This document shows positions 16,758 through 24,902 of a stretch of 64,000 nt of DNA, piece by piece. The stretch is from DATEKX01 sp963726785 (GTDB lineage Bacteria > Acidobacteriota > Blastocatellia > UBA7656). Each line of letters begins with the position of its first letter. Position 1 is the first letter of the stretch. The position numbers and the translations under genes were made by a program. The notes under the pieces were generated by a model. That model was not told the origin of the DNA and made no database searches. It worked only from the letters and a program-made list of their open reading frames with translations. The DNA is taken from assembly GCA_963726785.1 (NCBI GenBank), contig CAVSDJ010000001.1:186001-250000 (forward strand), in the 5' to 3' direction.

Positions 16758-17729
16758 GTGAGGCAGAAGACGAAGCAAGAAGATTTGATGGTCCGCTATC
16801 TGCTCGGGGATTTGACAGAAGAGGAACAGGTTCAAATTGAGGAACTGTTTTTCACAGATAATCAATACTTTGAGCAACTGCGCTCGGTCGAAGACGCCTT
16901 GATTGATGATTATGCACAGGGGATCCTCACTGAATACGAGCGTGGAAAGGTTGAGGGTCTATTGCTATCCTCTCCTCGGCAAGCGCGCGAGATCGAATTT
17001 GTCCGAGATTTAATCGGGTACACTTCCGAAAATGCTCCTGAGCTGTCAGATGAGCAGAACTCAAATCAATTAAAGCGTCATGGTAAAAGGGGATTTCTCA
17101 TTGGAAAACATGGGAAGCGCCTCTCTCTTGCTGTAGCTGCGCTTTTGATACTCAGTATTCTATTTATGGCTATTTGGAATCTGACGCTCCAGAGTAAGAT
17201 CAGGCAAATGGAAGCAAGGCAAGAGGTGCTTGAAAAAAGCGATCAGGAACTGCAACAACAAATCGATAAGCAGAAGGATAATCGTGAATCAATTGTAAAG
17301 GAATTGGAAAGCGAGCGAAGAAAGCGTGATGAGATTGAGAAAGAATTGGCGGCCCTGCAAGAAGCCCAGCCACAAATATCAAGGGATGAAATTGCCTTTT
17401 TAGATCTTAAAACTGATTCTTTCTCCAGGGGCGGAGGAGAACTAAAGACAGTACTGCTCCGTCCGGATCTAGTCCGATTTCAAATTAGAATCAGTCTCGG
17501 TAGAGAAAATGATTACAAGAGCTACAGCGCAGTAATAAGAACATTCGATGGTCGCGAGATCCGGAGCAAAGATCAACTTAGCCCCAGTAAGACCAATCTC
17601 GGTAAATTAGTTATTACGCTCCCTGCCAGTATCTTCACCAATGACGACTATATACTTACACTAAAAGGACAGAACGATACCGGGAGTATAATAGAGATCG
17701 GGGATTTTTCGTTCCGTGTTAAGAGATGA
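16758..17729 (+). CDS. single-span membrane protein, putative anti-sigma factor
   Basis: A 323-residue protein starting at GTG. The cytosolic N-terminal part (LMVRYLLGDLTEEEQVQIEELFFTD, then DALIDDYAQGILTEYER) resembles the helical sigma-binding part of anti-sigma factors but has no zinc HxxxCxxC motif. One membrane span follows at about 121-144 (LSLAVAALLILSILFMAIWNL), then a coiled coil of about 65 residues (Glu/Lys/Gln-rich) and a beta-rich periplasmic domain (VRFQIRISLG, YILTLKGQND). The order sigma factor then membrane protein is the usual sigma/anti-sigma layout. The role is inferred from architecture and position. Confidence 0.65.
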   Translation: MRQKTKQEDLMVRYLLGDLTEEEQVQIEELFFTDNQYFEQLRSVEDALIDDYAQGILTEYERGKVEGLLLSSPRQAREIEFVRDLIGYTSENAPELSDEQNSNQLKRHGKRGFLIGKHGKRLSLAVAALLILSILFMAIWNLTLQSKIRQMEARQEVLEKSDQELQQQIDKQKDNRESIVKELESERRKRDEIEKELAALQEAQPQISRDEIAFLDLKTDSFSRGGGELKTVLLRPDLVRFQIRISLGRENDYKSYSAVIRTFDGREIRSKDQLSPSKTNLGKLVITLPASIFTNDDYILTLKGQNDTGSIIEIGDFSFRVKR

Positions 17730-18027
17730 TGCCCATTCATAAGCCAATTTTGCGCGTCGTGAAAAGTGCGTATGCAGCGGGGTAAGCGAAAATTTGTAGG
17801 ACACAAAACTATGACCGATGTGCGAATAGGATAGCGTAAAAATAGATTTTGCCGGTTGATTCTTTTTACAAGCATTGTAGTATCTGTGCAGTTTTGGTTA
17901 CTGCGTTCATAACAGATTAGACCGTCTGATGCCTGAATCTCAAAGAGCTACGGCTAAGGGCTTATCTGACACAAGGCTCATAGATGAAGGGAATGATAAT
18001 CTCGAAAATGCAGCTTTAATGTAGTCC
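17730..18027. other. intergenic region between converging genes
   Basis: About 300 bases between the stop of the putative anti-sigma gene and the stop of the minus-strand kinase-like gene. No coding frame, RNA gene or obvious terminator stem was recognised. It marks the boundary between the CRISPR-linked plus-strand genes and the glycosyltransferase cluster. Confidence 0.4.
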
Positions 18028-18945
18028 CTATATGAAAAAGATCGACACAGATATGAGTGAGTTTGGTCCGTTCTTCGAGAGTGAGGCTGTACTCCAGCTT
18101 GTATGATATCGCGCCAACAACGAGATCGCTGCAACGCGGCTTAGTCGTATGATGAGATCTCGAACCCCGCGCGCTCGGTCGAATCCTTTATCTTCCCAAA
18201 ATACGCCTGATCCAGACGAGTGCAGATACTTTTGGAAAGCGAGAGAATACTGTTCATGAAAAGTGCCCAAGATCCTTGGAAGCGACTCATCACCTAGTAA
18301 CCTTGACTCAAGCCCCGCTGCGCGCTCAAGCGAATTCGCAGAAAGTCTGACAGAAATCAATTCCGCTAAGACCAGGCCTGCTTCGATAGCAGGGTCTATT
18401 AACGCGATACTAGAATGGCTCGCCAGATAAACTTTATCAATACGTGCTTTCTCTTGAGCGATACAGATTTTCCCACTGCCATACTTTTTATTTGTCCACC
18501 AATTATTGTCGTAGCCGATGAACAGATTTGCCGCGTATAAGCCCTGGTGGCCTACCGACCCGAAATCTCTATGGACGCGCTCGCTCTCTTTACAAAGGTC
18601 CTGCCATATCTCGTTTAACGTCAGCCCATCCTGTCGGATCAGTTTTGTGACCTCCAAACCAACCAAGCCGGATTCGCTCTTGACCAGTTGCAAGAGGGAG
18701 GTGATAGAACTCGGCCTATCCGCGCCCGTTTCTAACCAATCTTTGTAGGCCAGTGGAAGGAAGAGTCGAAGTTTATCAAGATGCTCGATAAGAAGCTGAA
18801 CCAATCTGTAACGTGGGTTATCTTTATCAAGCCAATAATTGCTTGATTCCTGAAGGTAAAGCGGCTCAAGGTAGGACCGGATGCCAAAAGTCACGCCATG
18901 CATTTTCCCGAGGAACTCTCCATGCACGTCGAAAGCTGACGACAT
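18028..18945 (-). CDS. divergent APH/choline-kinase-like phosphotransferase (putative)
   Basis: A 305-residue protein with weak likeness to aminoglycoside/choline phosphotransferases. A candidate catalytic segment is VHRDF followed by a longer-than-usual spacer to AANLFIGYDN (H125, D127, N140). The segment IALIDPAIEAGLVLAELISVRL parallels IIDPAYEIGLIVNSFVRL in the 512-residue kinase of the same cluster, the main evidence for homology. The usual metal-binding D-F-D just before this segment is not seen, so activity is uncertain. It overlaps the glycosyltransferase gene by 55 bases, implying co-expression. Substrate unknown. Confidence 0.5.
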   Translation of the reverse strand: MSSAFDVHGEFLGKMHGVTFGIRSYLEPLYLQESSNYWLDKDNPRYRLVQLLIEHLDKLRLFLPLAYKDWLETGADRPSSITSLLQLVKSESGLVGLEVTKLIRQDGLTLNEIWQDLCKESERVHRDFGSVGHQGLYAANLFIGYDNNWWTNKKYGSGKICIAQEKARIDKVYLASHSSIALIDPAIEAGLVLAELISVRLSANSLERAAGLESRLLGDESLPRILGTFHEQYSLAFQKYLHSSGSGVFWEDKGFDRARGVRDLIIRLSRVAAISLLARYHTSWSTASLSKNGPNSLISVSIFFI

Positions 18946-21470
18946 TGATTGTCACCAAGCACTACCCTTGAAAGTTGTTTAGCTTTCCCTTTTATACTAT
19001 CTTGAATGTAAAGCGACTGCATTAATCTATCAAATGGCGCATGCCGCTCCGGGCCAGCATAGTGCAACATTGATTGCTTCAAAGTCGGGTACATAGTCTT
19101 TAGAACTTGTAATTCGGGATCGACAGTATTGTGGGCGAGCCCTTTAGCGATATTGAGTATCGTCTTGACAATTTCCTCGCCAAGCACATGCAGATAAACG
19201 ATGCGTCGCGGGGAGTCTTTCAAGAATTTGCCCCGCCCGATTACTGTGTGATACCTGAGAAAAAGCTTGTCGAGCCCCTTATCATGATCAGAGGGGGTTC
19301 TGGCCGGATTGCGCTGTAAGAAAATCGAATAACTTCTTGGCGAGCGCCTGGGGTGCTTAAATAAGTAATCGGCTTTTTCTTGATTGGACTCATTCTCGGC
19401 ACTAACTGTTATGCAATTCTCGAATTTGCCTGGGAATGCCTTGGCCAGGATTAGAGCCAGATCGAAAGGGTAGAGCTTCTTGAGGCAGGCAATTTTCTCT
19501 TCGCTTAACCCGAGCAACTCTTCCGGGCTCTCTCCATCAGTTGTTGCCATGGAAAACTGCGCGCCATAAGTTAACGACTCTTCTGCTATTGCGTACAAGT
19601 GGAATAGGTAAGCATTTTCATGAAGTATCGACTCAATGCTTTTTCTATCAACTGCGATCAGTAATCGGCAAATTTGGGATAACTGTTCAGACGGATCTTT
19701 CGCGCATTCTCGCATGCCATGTATCAGCTCATAGCTGACCGGCCCGCGTGTTAGGTCTTGCAAAATGGTCTCAAACAGGTGGCCATTTTCCACAATATCT
19801 TTACATATCTGGTGCCGGGTTTTATGTATTGTCCAATTGATGGCGTGCGCGTATCTGATCCGAGCCCGGTCAGACCATTCGGTGGCCTTTGCTCTTATCT
19901 CATATCCCCACGCCTGCGCGAGATTATGACGAAGGTCACGCTCGGCAGTAATCGCGCTGGCTATGGGTTCGAAAGTAAGTCTTCGCAGCGCCCCGAATGT
20001 ACGCGCAACATTTTTCAAATTGTCCTTGTTTAGCTTTTTATCTCTGGGAAAGCAGGCTTCAAGTGATCGCTTGCTCCATTGCTTATCGCGAGCAACTCGA
20101 TTTGCAAAACTCACGATGTTCGTCGGTTCCTGGTGGCCCACCACCCGTTGACGTGTTGCATACCCCCTGAGCGATTGTATTTTACTTGTCCGTTTGGATG
20201 CACTCTCTTCGAGCAAGTGCAGATTTGCTAATGCCGTAAGATAAGAGTCTTCTCCGAATTCTTTATTCCTCCCGATGGCCCGAGGAAACTTGATCGTTTT
20301 GGTGCGGGTGTTTGAAATCGACAGGCTCAATAACCGCTCTACAGTTGTTGTCATACAACCGCCATAGATATTAAATAGCCTATCGTCCTGCCTTGATTCT
20401 ATATACCCCCTTCGTTTTCGCACAGAGCTAACGGCACTGAACCCCCAGTCCTCCTCACTACTGTAAGACGCGCTGATGATCTTCAATTCGCGGTTTTCGC
20501 GCAAGGTCTGGATATTTTTCTCAATCACTTCGTCTCCAGGTGATATATAAATGTCGTCATCAGCGAAGTGGAGAAAGTGCTCCTTTTGGGGCCGCGCACC
20601 ATCTTCGGTATGAACCTTTTCTTTCTTTTGTGTTCGTAAAATACTGTTCAACATGAAGTTCAGAATATCCGTCTTCCACCAACGCCCCTGTCTCCCACGA
20701 TGGCCTCTTTGATTGGGTTTCTCAGCGTGGTAGAGAGTTATCGGGATCGCGCGCGAATATCCAATAGTGTTGGCAAAACGAGTAACCTCATAGATGCTAT
20801 TATCGTCAGAGTAATTGACACAGATATGGAATTGAACGTCGTATTTATCAAGATATTTTTCAATATCGTAGCACAGGCAAGCCAGTGACCGGAATGTCTT
20901 CCGATAACCGTTTGTGATTGGAAGTAACACCGACAGACGTTCTTTTCTCTCCTTCGCGCCACCTGCCGTTTCAGAACGTGGGATAATTTCAAGATACTTG
21001 ACTTGCAACTCTGAAGCTTTTAGCCTTGAAGTTAGTATGGTATTCTGCCAGTTGCCTGGAAGAATACTGAAGAAAGTGCGAGGGCGGAATTCCTTCAGCT
21101 CCAGGTTGTGTTCGAGAATCTCACGCTCCCATTGATATTCGCGGACGACTTCGTTTACTAGACGTTCCCAGACATGTACAACTTCAGCGGGGCGGGCATT
21201 TCGTGGAAGCTGCGATCTTTTGAGCCGATTATTTGGCTGCGATCCTTTGAGCCGATTATTTATAAGCCTGCGGATAGATCTACTTATTGCCAGGGCAGTA
21301 TCTCTCAAAAGGTCTCCTCCATACAGATCATCGCCCCTGGTCTCTTTTCGAAGATTGTTCTCGATCTTCGATAGCTTAAGCAAAAGCTCTTGGGATGTTT
21401 GTTCATTCATATGCGTAATACGCTCCTGTTGCTTCGTGAAGAGATCGGCCATGTCAATAAGACGTGCCAC
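18891..21470 (-). CDS. large GT2-like glycosyltransferase with unknown C-terminal domain
   Basis: An 859-residue protein. Residues 1-165 are mostly helical and include a short internal repeat (NNRLKGSQP / NNRLKRSQL). Residues about 178-430 look like a GT-A fold: LSVLLPITNGYRKTFRSL, a nucleotide-binding strand VQFHICVNYSDDNS, the metal-binding FADDD (304-306) and a distal GED (406-408) as candidate base. The remaining 430 residues are helical and unassigned. The GTG at 21470 is the longest start; an ATG 20 codons in (MNEQTSQ) is an alternative. No membrane span, so likely a soluble enzyme acting on a sugar-nucleotide. Flanked by two APH-like kinases, an arrangement I do not recognise. Confidence 0.65.
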   Translation of the reverse strand: MARLIDMADLFTKQQERITHMNEQTSQELLLKLSKIENNLRKETRGDDLYGGDLLRDTALAISRSIRRLINNRLKGSQPNNRLKRSQLPRNARPAEVVHVWERLVNEVVREYQWEREILEHNLELKEFRPRTFFSILPGNWQNTILTSRLKASELQVKYLEIIPRSETAGGAKERKERLSVLLPITNGYRKTFRSLACLCYDIEKYLDKYDVQFHICVNYSDDNSIYEVTRFANTIGYSRAIPITLYHAEKPNQRGHRGRQGRWWKTDILNFMLNSILRTQKKEKVHTEDGARPQKEHFLHFADDDIYISPGDEVIEKNIQTLRENRELKIISASYSSEEDWGFSAVSSVRKRRGYIESRQDDRLFNIYGGCMTTTVERLLSLSISNTRTKTIKFPRAIGRNKEFGEDSYLTALANLHLLEESASKRTSKIQSLRGYATRQRVVGHQEPTNIVSFANRVARDKQWSKRSLEACFPRDKKLNKDNLKNVARTFGALRRLTFEPIASAITAERDLRHNLAQAWGYEIRAKATEWSDRARIRYAHAINWTIHKTRHQICKDIVENGHLFETILQDLTRGPVSYELIHGMRECAKDPSEQLSQICRLLIAVDRKSIESILHENAYLFHLYAIAEESLTYGAQFSMATTDGESPEELLGLSEEKIACLKKLYPFDLALILAKAFPGKFENCITVSAENESNQEKADYLFKHPRRSPRSYSIFLQRNPARTPSDHDKGLDKLFLRYHTVIGRGKFLKDSPRRIVYLHVLGEEIVKTILNIAKGLAHNTVDPELQVLKTMYPTLKQSMLHYAGPERHAPFDRLMQSLYIQDSIKGKAKQLSRVVLGDNQCRQLSTCMESSSGKCMA

Positions 21471-21607
21471 GATAAGTTGCCAATAACAAACCGCGGCGAA
21501 AAGTAGGGTAGAGCAGCTCCGCGAATTTCTGAATGCACAAAGGTAATTCTAAAATAGGCGCTTAATGTTTGATCCGCAGCTTGGTACAACCTATCCAAGT
21601 GGTCGTG

Positions 21608-23146
21608 TCATCCTCGTCTACCACTGCTGTGATCAAAGCGCGGCCCTTGTCGAAGAAGACTCTCACAGCACGTCAGGAGGATGCTCTTCTGCCTCTCGGA
21701 GAGAACTTTGGATTTATCACTTGTCAGATCAGGGCTGTACTGATCATTCTCGTCGAGGGTTACGGCGATTGTAAGTCCGGCAAAAGCCTTGGCGCGCGAT
21801 ATTAGATGCTGTAGATCAACCGCGCTGAAAGCCGTAAAACAATTGCTTAACCCTGTAGCAACAGACACATAATGATGCTCATAAAGTTTGAAGAGCATCT
21901 CAATTATTTCCAAAATTAACTTCGCTGAATCCCACCCCTCTTTCTGAAGAACCAGCCTGACAAAAGAATTTACGATGAGGCCGATTTCGTAGGCGGGATC
22001 GATGATAGCAACATAATCAAAATCAAATAATTTGGTACGATCCCTGGTTTGTTTATTAATGAAGCAATTTCTCGGATTATGATCAAAGTGCACGAGCGAG
22101 CCAGAGTCTGCCATCGCCTGAGTACTGCTTTGCCAAAGCGCACGGCACCACTCTATAAGTTCGGATGGGGAATAACCGAGACGATTTAGCAGGGATGCCC
22201 AGATATGAGTGGTATTTCTGCCCTTGCTCAACCCTCTCAAAACGCGCCGACTGATCCAGTTCTCCCCATCTAGCCATTGGCCGTATTCCATAGGAGTATC
22301 AAAGCGAAGAAGGTCACGGTAATGCCTGAAGGTCTGCGCTAATTGGTCGCTGGCTGCCGGATTTTGCGCGCGACTATACAGGCATCGCGAATGAGCATGC
22401 AATTGAGCTAACAAATGCACGTAAAGCTCAAGAACCTTTTCTACCGTAAGCTCAGGGTATTGGCTCTCGTAATCTGTCAAGACAAAGTAATCTTTCGAAT
22501 AATCGCTTTGTATCAGAATACGATCGGCAACGATTTCAGGAAACTTCCCGCTATCTTCATCCATTAAACGATCCGGATCTAAATCACCTGGCTCACAGGT
22601 TGGGAATAGAGTGGATACTACATTATCTCGACCAAGACAAATTCCGATCAGTTTCTCGGCAACGCAGTAAATATGGGCAGCCAGGCGTGGCTCGTGGCGC
22701 TGGAGGAAGTCCCGCCCAAGGGGATCATGGTAACGTGCCACGTATGTATAACTTCCTCCACTTATTCGATATGTGTAATTGCACCGACCCTGGTGTCCCA
22801 TAGGTTCGACGTATACTGGTTCATCTAGCGGCAACAAAGTACGCGAAAATACGGCTCTCCACAAATCTGGTATTGCTAAATTGCGCCGGATTGTCTGGGA
22901 TTGATGGCAGATCTCTATCAGCCGTTTTAGATCAGGTGAATTTGCTGTCGATATTGTGCCATCTTCTATCAGGCTCAACAAGCATTTCATATACTCGTTT
23001 CGAGTGCGTCCCTCATCATTCCACCTTTGCATCTTCTCTGCGGTAAAAGCACCTGTATACAGAGCTTCGTCCAAGACTGCACTGAACCGAGTATCATCTT
23101 TTGAAACTTCTCGAATAAAGCCCCGATGAGTAGATTTGCGCTTCAT
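21608..23146 (-). CDS. APH-like phosphotransferase (aminoglycoside/choline kinase fold)
   Basis: A 512-residue protein with a recognisable APH-type C-lobe: LVHFDHNPRNCFI gives the H-x-D-x4-N catalytic loop (H353, D355, N360), followed by KLFDFDYVAIIDPAYEIG with the metal-binding D375-F-D377. The N-lobe strand SYTYVARYHDP near residue 135 may hold a nucleotide-contacting part. It is longer than typical APH enzymes (about 260-300) because of a 100-residue helical N-terminus. It is the first gene of the minus-strand trio, 137 bases before the glycosyltransferase. Substrate unknown; antibiotic resistance should not be assumed. Confidence 0.68.
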   Translation of the reverse strand: MKRKSTHRGFIREVSKDDTRFSAVLDEALYTGAFTAEKMQRWNDEGRTRNEYMKCLLSLIEDGTISTANSPDLKRLIEICHQSQTIRRNLAIPDLWRAVFSRTLLPLDEPVYVEPMGHQGRCNYTYRISGGSYTYVARYHDPLGRDFLQRHEPRLAAHIYCVAEKLIGICLGRDNVVSTLFPTCEPGDLDPDRLMDEDSGKFPEIVADRILIQSDYSKDYFVLTDYESQYPELTVEKVLELYVHLLAQLHAHSRCLYSRAQNPAASDQLAQTFRHYRDLLRFDTPMEYGQWLDGENWISRRVLRGLSKGRNTTHIWASLLNRLGYSPSELIEWCRALWQSSTQAMADSGSLVHFDHNPRNCFINKQTRDRTKLFDFDYVAIIDPAYEIGLIVNSFVRLVLQKEGWDSAKLILEIIEMLFKLYEHHYVSVATGLSNCFTAFSAVDLQHLISRAKAFAGLTIAVTLDENDQYSPDLTSDKSKVLSERQKSILLTCCESLLRQGPRFDHSSGRRG

Positions 23147-23447
23147 TGCAATTACCTAGTTTAAAGTAGCAACAGGAATATTGTTATAGTAGCTTGATTT
23201 TCTCGCTAATGATACCCTACATCATCATTCTTCATTCAATATTGCTTTATGATATGAATCAATCTCAGCACCACGATCATCCTTATTAATCTTAATTGTC
23301 GGAATTCAGGCATGGTCCGCGAAAGAAAACAAGAGGAAACCAGCTAATAGGTTTTCCTCCCATTAAACACTTACACTTTGGAGCGCAGCTATTAAATTGT
23401 GTGCCCCTACCGTGCCTGTCAATCGACTTTGTTACAGCCGTATCTGC
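23147..23447. other. intergenic region, nothing recognised
   Basis: About 300 bases between the APH-like gene start and the ruvC stop, both on the minus strand. AT-rich around 23160-23300, consistent with the promoter of the kinase/glycosyltransferase cluster. No structured repeat or RNA gene seen. Confidence 0.35.
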
Positions 23448-23945
23448 TTACCCTTTCATGCCAAGCCGCGCGCGGGTGGATGCGATGTTGACGTGGCAGA
23501 TGGCTGCGGCCAAAGCGTCGCTTGCATCCAAAGGCTCAGGCGGCTCTTTCAATCCGAGCAGTATTCGCACCATCTCCTGAACCTGTTGTTTTTCGGCGCG
23601 GCCATAGCCTACGAGCGCGGACTTGATTTCGAGCGGCGAGTATTCGGCGACTTCCAGCTTTGCGCGAGCGGCAGTCACGAGCACGACGCCGCGAACGTGG
23701 CCGAGTTTGAGCGCGGTCTTCACGTTCACGGCAAAGAAAGTCTCTTCAACCGCGCAGGATTGCGGCCTGAGCCGCTCAATCACTTCTTCAAGTTTCTGGC
23801 TGATGATGAGTAGCCGTTCGGCGAAAGCGAAGCGGGCGGGCGCGCGTATGCCTGCGTATTCCACAAGCTCATAGTTGCGGCCATCGCTGTCAATCACGCC
23901 GTAGCCCGTCGTATCGCTGCCGGGATCAACACCGATCACACGCAT
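23448..23945 (-). CDS. ruvC: RuvC Holliday-junction endonuclease
   Basis: A RuvC of 165 residues, the standard length. It starts MRVIGVDPGSDTTGYGVID, with the first catalytic Asp in VDPG; EETFF supplies the Glu and the C-terminal DASDALAAAICH the last acidic residues. It resolves Holliday junctions with RuvAB. I chose the ATG at 23945 (AAGGCAAGG just upstream); a TTG 20 codons earlier overlaps the yebC stop and adds a non-homologous leader. The order yebC-ruvC is common in bacteria. Confidence 0.93.
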   Translation of the reverse strand: MRVIGVDPGSDTTGYGVIDSDGRNYELVEYAGIRAPARFAFAERLLIISQKLEEVIERLRPQSCAVEETFFAVNVKTALKLGHVRGVVLVTAARAKLEVAEYSPLEIKSALVGYGRAEKQQVQEMVRILLGLKEPPEPLDASDALAAAICHVNIASTRARLGMKG

Positions 23946-24001
23946 AGCCTTGCCTTTCAGCCGGGCGTGCGCGTTCGCGGATTGATTGCCGGATGTTGAT
24001 G

Positions 24002-24745
24002 TCAACCGGCTGCCTCCATCTCTTCGGCGGGTATGTCGAAGTTAGCTGCCACGCTTGCCACGTCGTCGTTGTCTTCGAGGGCTTCCATCAAACGAAGAAC
24101 CTGTTGAGCCGTTGCGCCTTTGACCTGCACAGAGTTTGTCGGGCGCATCATCACGTCCGATGACATTGGCTCGATGCCCGCGCCCTTTATCGCTTCAAAC
24201 ACAGTATTGAAGTCTTCAGGCGATGTTATGACTTCCCATGTTTCTTCATCGCCGCTCACGTCCTCGGCTCCCGCTTCGAGCGCAAGCTCCATGATGCGGT
24301 CTTCATCGGCGGCGGACTTTTCAATCAGGATTGCGCCTTTCTTCTGAAACATCCACGAGACCGAGCCGTTTTCGCCGAGATTCCCTCCATTCTTTGCAAA
24401 GATGTGGCGAATCTCTGCGACCGTGCGCGTGCGATTGTCCGTTTGAGCTTCGATGAAGACGGCAACGCCGCCCGGCCCATAGCCTTCGTATGTGATGTCA
24501 TCAATGGCCGCGCCTGCGATTTCGCCCGTGCCGCGTTTGATCGCGTTCGTCATAGTGTCTTTCGGCATGTTCATCGCTTTAGCGTCGTCCATAGCCTTGC
24601 GCAGCCGAGCATTTCCGGCAGGGTCGCCGCCGCCGCGCGCAGCTACCGTAAGCTCTTTGATAAGCCTTGAAAACATCTTGCCGCGTTTGGCGTCAATTGC
24701 GCCCTTCTTATGTTTGATTGAATGCCATTTAGAATGTCCTGACAT
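24002..24745 (-). CDS. yebC: YebC/PmpR-family protein
   Basis: A 247-residue YebC/PmpR protein with the family start SGHSKWHSIKHKKGAIDAKRGKMFSRLIKEL and the central segment YEGYGPGGVAVFIEAQTDNRTRTVAEIRHIFAKNGG followed by GSVSWMFQKKG. Family members are described as transcriptional regulators and, more recently, as factors that help ribosomes through difficult sequences. An AAAAGGAG site precedes the ATG. It lies directly upstream of ruvC on the same strand. Confidence 0.95.
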   Translation of the reverse strand: MSGHSKWHSIKHKKGAIDAKRGKMFSRLIKELTVAARGGGDPAGNARLRKAMDDAKAMNMPKDTMTNAIKRGTGEIAGAAIDDITYEGYGPGGVAVFIEAQTDNRTRTVAEIRHIFAKNGGNLGENGSVSWMFQKKGAILIEKSAADEDRIMELALEAGAEDVSGDEETWEVITSPEDFNTVFEAIKGAGIEPMSSDVMMRPTNSVQVKGATAQQVLRLMEALEDNDDVASVAANFDIPAEEMEAAG

Positions 24746-24851
24746 ATTGGCTCCTTTTATATTTTCGTTGAATGCTTGAAATCAGAATTGTGCCTTTCAT
24801 CCGTGCCTGTTGGCAAATCACTTAGCGCCTTTCGCGCCTCTGAAAACAAAA

Positions 24852-24880
24852 TGAGGCGAGAGTAATAATCTCTCGCCTCA
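24852..24880 (-). terminator. intrinsic terminator of the M36 protease gene
   Basis: An 11-base perfect stem (TGAGGCGAGAG at 24852-24862, CTCTCGCCTCA at 24870-24880) around a 7-base AT loop. Read on the minus strand it follows the protease stop by about 22 bases and is followed by a T-rich TTTTGTTTT tract, as in a Rho-independent terminator. Confidence 0.85.
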
Positions 24881-24902
24881 TAAATAAGTCAACGCTTTGT
24901 CA

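Noticed and set aside
21608..23146. Antibiotic-resistance aminoglycoside kinase
   Set aside because: The fold motif is shared by many small-molecule kinases; length and gene context do not fit a resistance gene.
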